Shown: positions 36,045 through 44,600 of the stretch, one piece after another
Position numbering within the stretch: the stretch's first letter is position 1
Layout of the letters: the number at the start of each line of letters is the position of its first letter
Source of the DNA: Oceanobacillus bengalensis
GTDB taxonomy: Bacteria; Bacillota; Bacilli; Bacillales; Amphibacillaceae
Assembly (NCBI RefSeq): GCF_003628445.1
Contig: NZ_RBZO01000011.1
Span: forward strand, 58,586 to 122,585
Direction of reading: 5' to 3'
Length of the DNA stretch: 64,000 bases
Program-made: the position numbers and the translations under genes
Notes under the pieces: model-generated
Told to the model about the DNA's origin: nothing
Databases searched by the model: none
Seen by the model: only the letters and a program-made list of their open reading frames with translations

Positions 36045-36148
36045 TATCACGAGCAAAAGGAATAGGAATTGCAAGAGAAAAGCCCGTGATGAAGGCTATC
36101 ACGAGCAAAAGGAAGCTGAATTGCATAAGAAAAACTCGCGATGAGGTC
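36045..36148 (+). repeat. Two tandem copies of a 52-bp repeat
   Basis: Units start at 36045 and 36097 with TATCACGAGCAAAAGGAA. Each carries an internal inverted repeat, TCACGAGC near the start and GCCCGTGA (or a decayed form) near the end. They lie in the gene-free stretch 35923-36281 upstream of the gamma-lyase gene; no promoter there is clear. Confidence 0.6.
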
Positions 36149-36281
36149 TCTCAAGCCCAAGTTATGTACGGCTTTTATTTGTAAATGGTGCGACGTACAA
36201 CTAATTCGCATTTTATATCTTGTGCAAAAAGCAACAATTCTTTAGAAAAAATTTTAATCAAAAAAAGGGGGATCATTCAAA

Positions 36282-37463
36282 ATGAAAGAGTACAGGAATT
36301 TTGAAACAAAGGTTATTCATCAAGGTTATGATGGCAAAGATATGCTAGGTAGTCTTGTTCCACCGTTATTCCAAACCTCAACTTACGCGTTTGATAGCGC
36401 TGAGCAGGGTGAGCGCAGGTTTAGTGGAGAGGAAGAAGGTTATATTTATTCGAGATTGGGAAATCCGACTGTATCTATATTGGAAGAAAAAATTGCAGCA
36501 CTAGAGAATGGGGAAAAGGGACTTGCTTTTGGCTCGGGAATGGCTGCTGTTTCTGCTGTTTTAATTGCCTTAACGAAAGCAAATGATCATATCATTTGCT
36601 CATCGGGGCTATATGGCTGTACATTTGGTCTACTTTCAATGATGAAAGAAAAATATAATATGTCACTTGATTTTTCAGAAATGAAAACAGAATATGAGAT
36701 TCGTAATTTAATAAAACCAGATACAGCGGTTATTTATATTGAAACACCAATTAATCCGACAATGCGATTAATTGATTTAGAGATGGTAGCACGGGTTGCA
36801 AAGGAATTCGGTATTCCTGTTGTCGTGGATAATACCTTTTCAACACCATATTTACAGCGACCACTTGAATTGGGCTGTGACGTTGTCGTACATAGTGCGA
36901 CGAAATATATTGGCGGTCATGGGGATGTAGTTGCTGGATTAGCTGTTGGGAAAAGGGAATTTATTGATGCTGTTCGTAATACTACGTTGAAGGATATCGG
37001 AGGAATTATTTCTCCGTTTGATGCCTGGTTACTGTTAAGGGGATTAAAAACCCTACCAGTAAGACTTGACCGACACTGTGAAAATGCAGAAAAAATTGCC
37101 TGGAAGTTACGAATTCACCCGAAAATTAAGCGTGTATACTATCCACATGATAATGAGAATCCCGATTTCGAATTGGGTAAAAAGCAAATGAAAAAAGGCG
37201 GTGGAATGATATCATTTGATATTAATGGGTCAAAGAAAGATGCTCAAAATCTTTTAAACCATTTGGACTTTATTAAAATTGCAGTAAGTCTTGGTGATGC
37301 GGAGACATTAATTGAGCATCCAGCTACAATGACACATGCTGTTGTTCCAGAAGCTGAGCGTAAGAAAATGGGGATAACCGACCAGCTTATTCGCTTATCT
37401 GTTGGTTTAGAGAATTGGGAAGACATTTGGAAAGATTTGGAGCAGGCTTTGGTGAGAATTTGA
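36282..37463 (+). CDS. megL: Methionine gamma-lyase
   Basis: A 393-residue PLP enzyme of the Cys/Met family that splits methionine into methanethiol, 2-oxobutyrate and ammonia. The PLP lysine lies in VVHSATKYIGGHGD (near residue 208), and the cysteine in SSGLYGCTFGLL near residue 112 is the residue typical of gamma-lyases rather than cystathionine enzymes. YSRLGNPTV and RLSVGLENWEDI complete the family pattern. AAAAGGGGG stands before the ATG. Its last codons and downstream hairpin are duplicated at 41133. Cystathionine gamma-lyase activity cannot be excluded. Confidence 0.88.
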   Translation: MKEYRNFETKVIHQGYDGKDMLGSLVPPLFQTSTYAFDSAEQGERRFSGEEEGYIYSRLGNPTVSILEEKIAALENGEKGLAFGSGMAAVSAVLIALTKANDHIICSSGLYGCTFGLLSMMKEKYNMSLDFSEMKTEYEIRNLIKPDTAVIYIETPINPTMRLIDLEMVARVAKEFGIPVVVDNTFSTPYLQRPLELGCDVVVHSATKYIGGHGDVVAGLAVGKREFIDAVRNTTLKDIGGIISPFDAWLLLRGLKTLPVRLDRHCENAEKIAWKLRIHPKIKRVYYPHDNENPDFELGKKQMKKGGGMISFDINGSKKDAQNLLNHLDFIKIAVSLGDAETLIEHPATMTHAVVPEAERKKMGITDQLIRLSVGLENWEDIWKDLEQALVRI

Positions 37464-37506
37464 GTTTTTTGGATAGGATGCACACGTTAAATATAGGGTG
37501 TATATT
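37439..37506 (+). repeat. Direct repeat, copy A: 3' end of megL plus terminator hairpin
   Basis: It begins GGAGCAGGCTTT within the last codons of megL and runs through GGATGCACACGTT and TATAGGGTGTA. Close copy at 41133-41200. The hairpin here is damaged (GGATGCACAC pairs poorly with GTGTATAT). Confidence 0.75.
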
Positions 37507-37597
37507 TTTGGAGGTGTGATCTCTAGATAATGAAGACCTTGTACCCCCTAAAGATATTTGATATTATTGTAACTCGATAACTTTAGGGGGATAAGTA

Positions 37598-38044
37598 ATG
37601 CACAAGTTTCTAATTTTGATATTATTATTCGTTATTATTCTGGGTGCATGTAATCAAGAAACTGGAAACGGAAATAAAAATTCCAATGGAGTAAATAGTG
37701 AGACATTGGAGGAAGACTTAGAACCAATCGGTCAGGGAGAACATGAAGGTCAATGGTACAGTGTCGGAAGGTTTTATAGTATAGAACAAGCAACAGATAT
37801 TGAAAAAATCAAAGTAGGCCCTATTACTCTTACTATTGAATCAGCCGAGTTAATTCGTGGTAATTTTTATGATCAAGATAATCTTGAATCATATGAAGAG
37901 GAAGAACAGGAGTTTGTAAGTTTATTGGTTAAATTTACTACGACAGATAGTATTGAAGATGTAACATTTGATAGTAGCCATATATCTTTAGCAACAAATA
38001 TGGATGATCAATTTGAAAAAACTGATAAGAACTTAAGTGGTTAA
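37598..38044 (+). CDS. Truncated paralogous lipoprotein
   Basis: A 148-residue lipoprotein: signal peptide with lipobox LGAC (Cys18), a short polar linker, then a domain almost identical to that of the neighbour at 38697 (EHEGQWYSVGRFYSIEQAT, HISLATNMDDQF). It stops after DKNLSG where the paralogue continues for about 55 residues, so the C-terminal APxDxxGxxxGED motif is missing. DNA identity is lost abruptly at about 38040, pointing to a recombination junction. Ribosome site AGGGGG. Possibly non-functional. Confidence 0.7.
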   Translation: MHKFLILILLFVIILGACNQETGNGNKNSNGVNSETLEEDLEPIGQGEHEGQWYSVGRFYSIEQATDIEKIKVGPITLTIESAELIRGNFYDQDNLESYEEEEQEFVSLLVKFTTTDSIEDVTFDSSHISLATNMDDQFEKTDKNLSG

Positions 38045-38073
38045 ATGTGGAGAAGAAGGGACTTTGTCTTAAC

Positions 38074-38685
38074 ATGAGATGTATGTATGTTTTATTAGTA
38101 TTATTTTCAATATCTATAATAATAAGTGGTTGTAATGACGTTGAGAAAAAAACAACTTCAGAGCAAGAAAGGGATCCGGTTCTCATAGAGGAGAGCCAGT
38201 TTGGTTTAGATCCAAGCGGCGGTACTTTCTATAGATACAGCGAAATTAAAAATATTGGTACATATGAAATAGGACCGCTTACTGCTAACATTGAAACAGC
38301 AGAAGCAGTAAAGGGAAGTTTTAAAGATGATTACGAGTCATATAATGTGAATGCAAATGAAACAATTGAAATGATAAATTTTCATATACAATTTGAATTG
38401 AACAAAGATATTGAAGATGTTTCATTTAACCAAGAACATATACACTTGAAAACAAATACTGGAGAAAAAATTGATACACCACACGAACTTTTGAGCAGTG
38501 TGGTTAGTGCTTCAATTCTTAAAAGCCCTAAAAATAACAACGAAAGTTACCTTCGTCAGTTCTCCTTTCCTTTGCAAGAATCAACCCTTCAAGATATAAA
38601 AAAAGTGACGCTAATAATAGATGCTCCTCTCGATAGTAAAGGTGAACCTTTAGGAGAAGATTTAGAGGTTGAGGTTAATTTTTAG
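38074..38685 (+). CDS. Paralogous lipoprotein, subfamily 2
   Basis: A 203-residue lipoprotein with lipobox IISGC (Cys near 19). The domain carries PVLIEES, GTFYRYSEIKNIGTYEIGPL, ETAEAVKGSFKDDYESY and the shared end APLDSKGEPLGEDLEVEVNF. It is closest to the product at 39572. No named family recognised; the beta-rich pattern could be an immunoglobulin-like fold. The start at 38074 puts the signal peptide at the N-terminus; AAGGGA lies 13 bases upstream. A GTG at 38047 is the alternative. Confidence 0.75.
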   Translation: MRCMYVLLVLFSISIIISGCNDVEKKTTSEQERDPVLIEESQFGLDPSGGTFYRYSEIKNIGTYEIGPLTANIETAEAVKGSFKDDYESYNVNANETIEMINFHIQFELNKDIEDVSFNQEHIHLKTNTGEKIDTPHELLSSVVSASILKSPKNNNESYLRQFSFPLQESTLQDIKKVTLIIDAPLDSKGEPLGEDLEVEVNF

Positions 38686-38696
38686 GGGGATAATTG

Positions 38697-39332
38697 ATGC
38701 GTAAGTTTTTAATTTTGCTATTACTATTCATTATTGTTTTGAGTGGATGTAATCAAGACACCGGGAAAGGAAAGAAAAATTCCAGTGGAAGCAATAGTGA
38801 GACATCGGAGGAAAAATTCGAACCAATAGGGCAAGAGGAACATGAAGGTCAATGGTACAGTGTCGGAAGGTTTTATAGTATAGAACAAGCAACAAATATT
38901 GAAAAAATCAAAGTAGGTCCCATTACTCTTCATATTGAATTAGCCGAGTTAATTCGTGGTAATTATTATGACGAAAATATTATGGAATCATATGATCAAG
39001 GTATTATTGAATATGAAGATGAAGAACAGGAGTTTGTAAATTTACTGGTTAAGTTTACCACGACAGATAGTATTGAAAATCTAACATTTGATAATAACCA
39101 TATATCTTTGGCAACAAATATGGATGATCAATTTAAGAAACCTGATAAGAACTTAAGTAGTCTTATATTAGCTGGTTATATGGAAGGCAATAACAGCACT
39201 TTTTCTTTTGTCTTTCCTATAAAGGAATCCAAGATTGAAGAGATAGAATCTATTAAAGTTCACGTAAAAGCACCAATTGATCAAAATGGTAATTCAGTGG
39301 GTGAAGATGCAGAAATTGAATTTCAGATTTAG
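38697..39332 (+). CDS. Paralogous lipoprotein, subfamily 1 (full length)
   Basis: A 211-residue lipoprotein with lipobox LSGC (Cys near 18). The extracytoplasmic domain has EHEGQWYSVGRFYSIEQAT, IEKIKVGPITLHIE, LIRGNYYDE and the terminal APIDQNGNSVGEDAEIEFQI. It is the full-length counterpart of the truncated product at 37598. Ribosome site TAGGGGGG; a TTG one codon earlier is possible. It follows the previous gene by 11 bases, so likely the same transcript. Confidence 0.78.
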   Translation: MRKFLILLLLFIIVLSGCNQDTGKGKKNSSGSNSETSEEKFEPIGQEEHEGQWYSVGRFYSIEQATNIEKIKVGPITLHIELAELIRGNYYDENIMESYDQGIIEYEDEEQEFVNLLVKFTTTDSIENLTFDNNHISLATNMDDQFKKPDKNLSSLILAGYMEGNNSTFSFVFPIKESKIEEIESIKVHVKAPIDQNGNSVGEDAEIEFQI

Positions 39333-39453
39333 TTTTTTGGAATAGGACCCAAAACAAGCTGCTTATCAATAAACAACACCAAAGGTAACGAATTATTTTC
39401 AAAAAGTGCTAGACTGCCAGGGACGTGTTTCTCCGCGCCCCTATATAAAAGTA

Positions 39454-39504
39454 TTAAACTAAGATGGATTAGTCTAAGAAATAGACTAATCCATCTTAGT
39501 TTAA
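39454..39504. repeat. Perfect 23-bp inverted repeat with 5-base loop
   Basis: Arms 39454-39476 and 39482-39504. No T-tract follows on either strand, so it is not a typical terminator, though it lies between lipoprotein genes. The surrounding gap 39333-39571 has no other gene; its first 20 bases (TTAGTTTTTTGGAATAGGAC) resemble part of the megL-end repeat. Confidence 0.7.
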
Positions 39505-39571
39505 AACTGATTTGAATTATATATCTATCTATGCTAGCATTTTTATCAAATTGTAATAAGGAGATATTAAA

Positions 39572-40159
39572 GTGAAATCATTTTTGATAATATTATTTAT
39601 TTCCTGTTCTGTTATTTTGAGTAGCTGCAATAATACGGATAATGATTCAGAATCAAGTAGGAAACCGGTTTTGATTCAAGAGCATAATTCTAGTTTTGAT
39701 GAATTAGGTACATTTTATAGACATAGTAAAGTTGATGAAGTTGGTACATATCATTCCGGACCACTGGCAATTACCATAGAATCAGCTGAAATTGTTAGCG
39801 GAAGCTTCCGTGATGATTATGATATATATGGTATTACTTCAAGTGATAAAATTAATACTGTGATCTTACAAATAGGATTTAAATTAGATAATGTAGACGA
39901 GGATGTTTCTTTCACTGAAGAAAATATGCATTTAGTAACTGACAGCGGTGAGGAAATTCAACAACCCCATGAATTAATCAGTAGTGCAATAAACATTCCT
40001 GTTATAAATAACAATGACAATGTCCGTCAAGTCGGCTTTAAGATTGAAGAATCCGATATTGAAAATATGAAAAAAGTCGATTTTATTGTAGAAGCACCAA
40101 TAAATGATAAAGAAGAACCTTTAGGAGAGGATCTGGAAATAGAATTAGAATTTAATTAA
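39572..40159 (+). CDS. Paralogous lipoprotein, subfamily 2 (GTG start)
   Basis: A 195-residue lipoprotein, lipobox LSSC (Cys near 19). The domain contains PVLIQEHNSSF, GTFYRHSKVDEVGTYHSGPL, ESAEIVSGSFRDDYDIYG and the end motif APINDKEEPLGEDLEIELEF, closely matching the 38074 product. The GTG start has AAGGAG 8 bases upstream. Function unknown. Confidence 0.78.
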   Translation: MKSFLIILFISCSVILSSCNNTDNDSESSRKPVLIQEHNSSFDELGTFYRHSKVDEVGTYHSGPLAITIESAEIVSGSFRDDYDIYGITSSDKINTVILQIGFKLDNVDEDVSFTEENMHLVTDSGEEIQQPHELISSAINIPVINNNDNVRQVGFKIEESDIENMKKVDFIVEAPINDKEEPLGEDLEIELEFN

Positions 40160-40168
40160 GGGGAAACG

Positions 40169-40381
40169 ATGATGGAATTCTTTAATTTTCTAATAGTTAT
40201 TATCTTATTTCTAATAATTGCACAAACACTTAGGTTTGTAAGAAAACAGACCTTTAAATTGAAAGAGACACAAGAGAGTTATGAACAAATAAAAAAAGAT
40301 AGGAAAGAAGGGTTACAAGTTCAAAGAGAAATACTAAATGAATTAAAACGAATCAGAAAGCGGTTAGACAGTAAGGAGTAA
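40169..40381 (+). CDS. Small membrane-anchored coiled-coil protein
   Basis: A 70-residue protein: one hydrophobic helix (residues 4-22), then a charged heptad-like region (KETQESYEQIKKDRKEGLQV onward) likely to form a coiled coil. AGGGGA lies before two successive ATGs (40169, 40172); either may be used. It lies 9 bases after the lipoprotein gene and is probably part of the same transcript. No function assigned. Confidence 0.65.
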   Translation: MMEFFNFLIVIILFLIIAQTLRFVRKQTFKLKETQESYEQIKKDRKEGLQVQREILNELKRIRKRLDSKE

Positions 40382-40441
40382 TATTTTAAAATTATACATT
40401 GATAATGTGTTTATTAGATATATAAATTGGGGAGGTGTACC

Positions 40442-41071
40442 ATGAATAAATTGTTATTATCCTTATTAGTACCAGCTATCCTCATTTTAGGAGCTTGCAA
40501 TGGAGAAGACCAAAACGAGAAAGCTGGGTCATCTCACCAAGAAGATAATTCCAGGCAAGGTGTGACTGAAAGTAAGGAGCAAAATAATGAAAATCATTTT
40601 GATCAAAAGGAGACTGAAACCTTTGGAGGAGAGTTTAGAGCTGTTGCTCATAAAGAAGATATAGGTGAAGTTGAAATAGGCCCTTTAACCATTAATATCG
40701 TGGTGTCAAATCTAGTGACCGGGACAATAACTGATCCTTTTATACTTGATAATATCGGGAAAGAAAATATTGATTACATAAATATAGGTATAGAAATTAG
40801 TACTACGAATGAAGACATAAATTTCTCTAGTGAGCATTTAAAATTAACAACAAATACAGGAGAAAGTTTTGAATCGCCTCATGACTACTTGAGTGATAAA
40901 GTAGAAATGCAATATATAAAAGAAGCTTACACAAGATCTCGCATGATTTGTTATTTATTTGAGGATTCAAAGGTTGAAGATGTTGAGAGTGCCAACCTTA
41001 TTATAAAAGCTCCTACAGATAAAGATGGTCAGCCACTAGGTGAAGATGCAAATATTAAAATAGAGTTTTAA
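40442..41071 (+). CDS. Paralogous lipoprotein, subfamily 3
   Basis: A 209-residue lipoprotein, lipobox LGAC (Cys near 19), with a longer polar linker (residues 20-60, rich in Glu/Gln/Asn). The domain keeps the core features: VEIGPLTINIVVSNLVTGT, HLKLTTNTGESFESPHDYL and the end APTDKDGQPLGEDANIKIEF. The most divergent of the group. GGGGAGGTG lies before the ATG at 40442. A GC-rich hairpin near 41085-41125 may terminate the cluster. Confidence 0.78.
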   Translation: MNKLLLSLLVPAILILGACNGEDQNEKAGSSHQEDNSRQGVTESKEQNNENHFDQKETETFGGEFRAVAHKEDIGEVEIGPLTINIVVSNLVTGTITDPFILDNIGKENIDYINIGIEISTTNEDINFSSEHLKLTTNTGESFESPHDYLSDKVEMQYIKEAYTRSRMICYLFEDSKVEDVESANLIIKAPTDKDGQPLGEDANIKIEF

Positions 41072-41132
41072 CGTTTTTAGACAAGAAGTCTCCCTCTTCG
41101 GAGCGTGTGAAGTGCGAGGGGCTTTTAATTAT

Positions 41133-41200
41133 GGAGCAGGCTTTTGATAGAATTTGAGTTTTGTGCGTAGGATGCACACGTTGATTATAGGGTGTGCATC
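41133..41200 (+). repeat. Direct repeat, copy B: megL end-like sequence plus intact hairpin
   Basis: Near-copy of 37439-37506: GGAGCAGGCTTT, AATTTGAGTTTT, TAGGATGCACACGTT, TATAGGGTGTGCATCC. The last codons still read E-Q-A-F-D-R-I-stop in the megL frame. Its hairpin GGATGCACAC/GTGTGCATCC is perfect. Confidence 0.75.
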
Positions 41201-41211
41201 CTTATTTAGCT

Positions 41212-41976
41212 TTACTCTTCTTCCAACTTATCCTGCCATTCCCGTTGTCTTTTTCTTCGTAATAGTTCTTGGTAAAAGGCCAATCGAACCACTTCATATA
41301 AAACTAAAGTAAAAATTGCTCCAACTATAAATAAATACATACCAATAATTAACCCTAATCCAGTTAAGACGAACAGCCCTAATAACGACCATCTAGAACC
41401 CTTCATAAGTGAGAAACTTTCTTTTATACTACGGAATGTACTTAACTTTGGATCATCATGTAGAAGATACAAAGCCTGAGATATTCCTGCAAATAGCCAA
41501 AAAAGCAGAACGTATAAAAGGACAATAACTAAAATCACGAAACCAGATCGAACACTTAGTCCACCAGCATATATAAGCGTTCCACCCAAACCAGTGTATA
41601 GGATTAACATCCAGAAAAAATATAGAATAATATTAGTAAGGAATAGAACAATTGTCCCTTTATAAAGCAGGCGAGGATGTCGAAATGGATAGGTGATTGC
41701 CGTTACCAACCTCCCACGCATCGTTTGTTTTGTAAGGGTGATATACTGAATCAAAATAAAAAATAGTATACCGTTAGTCAGTGCTCTTACGATTAAAGTC
41801 CTAAGAGACTCGGATGTTACCATAGCCAAGGGATCAAAGCGAAGAATAATCGTCCCTTGTATAGGGAGAGTTCCCATTAGCAGTTTAACAATATAGATTA
41901 AGAGAACCATCCCAATAATTTTGAGCCAATTTCTATTTAGAATATCTAACGCATCTCTAAAAGCTGCACCAATCAT
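41212..41976 (-). CDS. Multi-helix membrane protein (DUF975-like)
   Basis: A 254-residue protein with about six hydrophobic segments and a repeated pattern seen in DUF975/YciC-type proteins: RDALDILNRNWLKIIGMVLL at the N-terminus, and SIKESFSLMKGSRWSLLGLF in the second half. The C-terminus is highly charged (RRKRQREWQDKLEEE). Function unknown. AAGGAG lies 8 bases before the ATG. The 400-base gap upstream (41977-42383) contains no recognisable gene or element. Confidence 0.75.
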   Translation of the reverse strand: MIGAAFRDALDILNRNWLKIIGMVLLIYIVKLLMGTLPIQGTIILRFDPLAMVTSESLRTLIVRALTNGILFFILIQYITLTKQTMRGRLVTAITYPFRHPRLLYKGTIVLFLTNIILYFFWMLILYTGLGGTLIYAGGLSVRSGFVILVIVLLYVLLFWLFAGISQALYLLHDDPKLSTFRSIKESFSLMKGSRWSLLGLFVLTGLGLIIGMYLFIVGAIFTLVLYEVVRLAFYQELLRRKRQREWQDKLEEE

Positions 41977-42383
41977 AGAATTCTCCTTAATAAGTTTGTG
42001 GTTGTCATTTTACGGGATAATGGTGAGCAGGACAATGTTAAGCTCTAGAAATTTAATAAACATAATGTTTTGACTGTAGAAAGTGAATCCTCTGCTTAAA
42101 AAATACGTAGTATACTGTAACCTGTATCGGTTTTTAAGCCAATATGTCATAATGCGGAGTATAAACGATTATTCCTATGAACGATAAAGTCTAGGTTGTA
42201 TGTATCTACTGCTCGCTCACAATGCATACTATTAGATAGTGGCAGATATTTTATGTACATAATTCTTCTTACGCCTTTTCCACTATGAATGAGTACATCA
42301 ATTTCAACTTAATTTTAAGAGTTATGCTATATTAGTTGTAGTGTGTTTTTGTAAAGATTGCTAATGGGGAAGGGAGTTTGACA

Positions 42384-43826
42384 ATGGGAATACTGACATT
42401 TCTATTAGGATTTGTTATTATATCGAATATTATCTTAGGTATTTCTATTGTGTTTCTTGAAAGAAAGAATGCAACATCCACATGGGCTTGGTTAATGGTA
42501 CTATTATTCATCCCAATCCTGGGTTTTTTGCTTTATTTAATTTTTGGAAAACCGATTAACAAGCGGCGAATTTTCACATGGGATAAGAAAAGTAGAAGAG
42601 AGGTTAAAACCACTGTTCAATCTCAACTTCTTGCAATAGAAGAAAGTAGATTCAAGTTCCGCAATAAAGAGTTGAGCGATTATGCGGATTTGGTTTATTT
42701 ACACCTACGCAATGATGAGGCGATTTTAACACAAGATAATGCTGTTCAAATTTTCACAGATGGTCAGGAAAAATTCGATGCGCTAATTAAAGATATGGAG
42801 CAAGCGAAAAATCATATTCACTTACTGTATTACATCATGCGTCAAGATGGCCTCGGCCAGCGTATTGCAGACGTTCTTGTGAGAAAGGCAAGAGAGGGCG
42901 TTGAGGTACGGGTTCTATATGATGATATGGGATCACGGTCAATTAAGAAGAAATTCTTAAAAAGATTAAGAAATAATGGCATCGAAATCGAAGGGTTCTT
43001 TCCATCTAAATTTGGAAAAGTAAATTTTGAGATTAATTTTAGAAATCACCGAAAGCTAGCAATTATAGATGGAAACATTGGATACATTGGTGGATTTAAT
43101 ATTGGAGATGAATATTTAGGGAAGAAGAAGAAATTCGGCTATTGGCGCGACACACATTTGCGTATCGTCGGTCATGCTGTACAAAACATGCAAACAAGAT
43201 TTATCTTAGATTGGAATCACGCCTCCCGTCATCATATTACCTATAAGGAACGGTATTACCGAGCAGTGTCTGGTGGAGAAGTAGGGGTTCAAATTGTTTC
43301 TAGTGGTCCAGATTCACAATGGGAACAAATAAAAAATGGCTATATTAAAATGATCTTGTCTGCTAAGGATTATATTTACATTCAAACCCCTTATTTTATT
43401 CCAGATGAATCACTATTAGATGCACTTCGGATTGCTGCATTTTCTGGTGTGGATGTAAAATTAATGATACCAAATAAACCAGATCATCCATTTGTTTATT
43501 GGGCAACGCTATCCCATTGTGGGGATTTATTGAATGCAGGTGCAGAAGTTTATATTTATCAGAATGGCTTTTTGCATGCAAAAACGATTGTTGTTGATGG
43601 GACAGTATCATCTGTAGGCACTGCCAATATTGATGTGCGGAGTTTTCGCCTAAACTTTGAAGTGAATGCATTTTTATATGACAAAGGAATTTCTCGGCAA
43701 TTGGTTGATTTCTTTAATGAGGATATAAAGAAGTCTACTCAAATGACACGGAAATTGTACGAGAAGCGCTCCATTGGAATACGTTTTAAAGAATCGATAT
43801 CACGATTAATTTCTCCGGTTTTATAG
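42384..43826 (+). CDS. cls: Cardiolipin synthase
   Basis: A 480-residue membrane enzyme that joins two phosphatidylglycerols into cardiolipin. Two N-terminal helices (residues 1-22 and 33-55) are followed by two phospholipase D motifs: HRKLAIIDGNIGYIGG near residue 220 and HAKTIVVDGTVSSVGTANID near 395. The start at 42384 has GAAGGGA 8 bases upstream; a TTG at 42378 is too close. Single gene, followed after 33 bases by a thioesterase gene. Cardiolipin is often raised in salt-stressed bacilli. Confidence 0.95.
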   Translation: MGILTFLLGFVIISNIILGISIVFLERKNATSTWAWLMVLLFIPILGFLLYLIFGKPINKRRIFTWDKKSRREVKTTVQSQLLAIEESRFKFRNKELSDYADLVYLHLRNDEAILTQDNAVQIFTDGQEKFDALIKDMEQAKNHIHLLYYIMRQDGLGQRIADVLVRKAREGVEVRVLYDDMGSRSIKKKFLKRLRNNGIEIEGFFPSKFGKVNFEINFRNHRKLAIIDGNIGYIGGFNIGDEYLGKKKKFGYWRDTHLRIVGHAVQNMQTRFILDWNHASRHHITYKERYYRAVSGGEVGVQIVSSGPDSQWEQIKNGYIKMILSAKDYIYIQTPYFIPDESLLDALRIAAFSGVDVKLMIPNKPDHPFVYWATLSHCGDLLNAGAEVYIYQNGFLHAKTIVVDGTVSSVGTANIDVRSFRLNFEVNAFLYDKGISRQLVDFFNEDIKKSTQMTRKLYEKRSIGIRFKESISRLISPVL

Positions 43827-43859
43827 GAGAACTATCGTTAATAATAGGAGGAAATACAG

Positions 43860-44357
43860 TTGGAAGCAAAGCCATGTTCTAATTCTAGAGTAATCAACTC
43901 AACGCTAGTTCTACCACCAGATACGAATAACCATGGAACATTATTTGGAGGAAAATTGTTATCACATATTGATGTTGCAGCTTCCATTGCAGCAATTAAA
44001 CATGCTAGGAAATTAGTTGTGACGGCATCTACTGATTCTGTTGATTTCTTAGCCCCGGTAACGGTAGGGCAAACAATTCATATTGAAGCATATGTCACAT
44101 GGACACGTAACACATCAATGGAAGTGTTCGTTAAGGTACTAACAGAGAATTTAATGACTGCTGAAACGACGATTTGTAGTACCGCATTTCTAACCTTTGT
44201 TGCGATTGATGAAAATGGGAAACCTTCTCAGGTGCCAGAAATTTATCCAGAGACAGAGCAGGAAAGAAGATTGCATGAAAGTGCGAAAGAAAGAGCAGCG
44301 CAACGAAGAGAACAGAGAAGAAAGTCAAAAGCGTTTGCGGAAGAATTGGAGATATAA
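43860..44357 (+). CDS. Acyl-CoA thioesterase (hotdog fold), TTG start
   Basis: A 165-residue cytosolic enzyme that hydrolyses fatty acyl-CoA. The YciA/BFIT-like hotdog domain shows PPDTNNHGTLFGGKLLSHID (with the active-site Asn-His-Gly region) and STDSVDFLAPVTVGQTIHI. A basic helical tail (RAAQRREQRRKSKAF) closes the protein. The frame starts with TTG at 43860, with AGGAGG 8 bases before; no ATG lies near. It may be cotranscribed with cls. A terminator follows. Confidence 0.93.
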   Translation: MEAKPCSNSRVINSTLVLPPDTNNHGTLFGGKLLSHIDVAASIAAIKHARKLVVTASTDSVDFLAPVTVGQTIHIEAYVTWTRNTSMEVFVKVLTENLMTAETTICSTAFLTFVAIDENGKPSQVPEIYPETEQERRLHESAKERAAQRREQRRKSKAFAEELEI

Positions 44358-44365
44358 GATGTGAA

Positions 44366-44402
44366 AAAACCGTCACCCTATCATGTGGGTGGCGGTTTTC
44401 TA
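44366..44402 (+). terminator. Intrinsic terminator of thioesterase gene
   Basis: A 13-bp stem AAAACCGTCACCC/GGGTGGCGGTTTT with one G-T pair and an 8-base loop. Confidence 0.9.
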
Positions 44403-44497
44403 TATGTATTTATTATTCTATTCCCTCTTCGTGCTTCGTTAGCTTAATGACTTTTTTATTAGTGCATCTTTCCTTGATCTTAACCGATAATCTTCAT

Positions 44498-44540
44498 TAA
44501 TTACTCTGAAGGGTAATATAATTACGTTAAAGAGTAATTA
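44498..44540 (+). promoter_or_regulatory. Nested palindromic operator-like cluster
   Basis: TAATTACTCT (44498-44507) is mirrored by AGAGTAATTA (44531-44540), and GTAAT (44513-44517) by ATTAC (44521-44525). This makes four GTAAT half-sites in alternating orientation, 60 bases before the helix-turn-helix gene at 44601. Probably an autoregulatory site; inference. Confidence 0.55.
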
Positions 44541-44600
44541 TTTATTGTTATTTTTCATTATTTAATTTATTATATGGTGAAAAGGAGGTGATTTTAAAAA

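Noticed and set aside
37598..41071. Toxin-immunity locus of known type
   Set aside because: No secreted toxin gene (LXG, WXG or colicin-like) is present in or next to the island, so the immunity role remains speculation.
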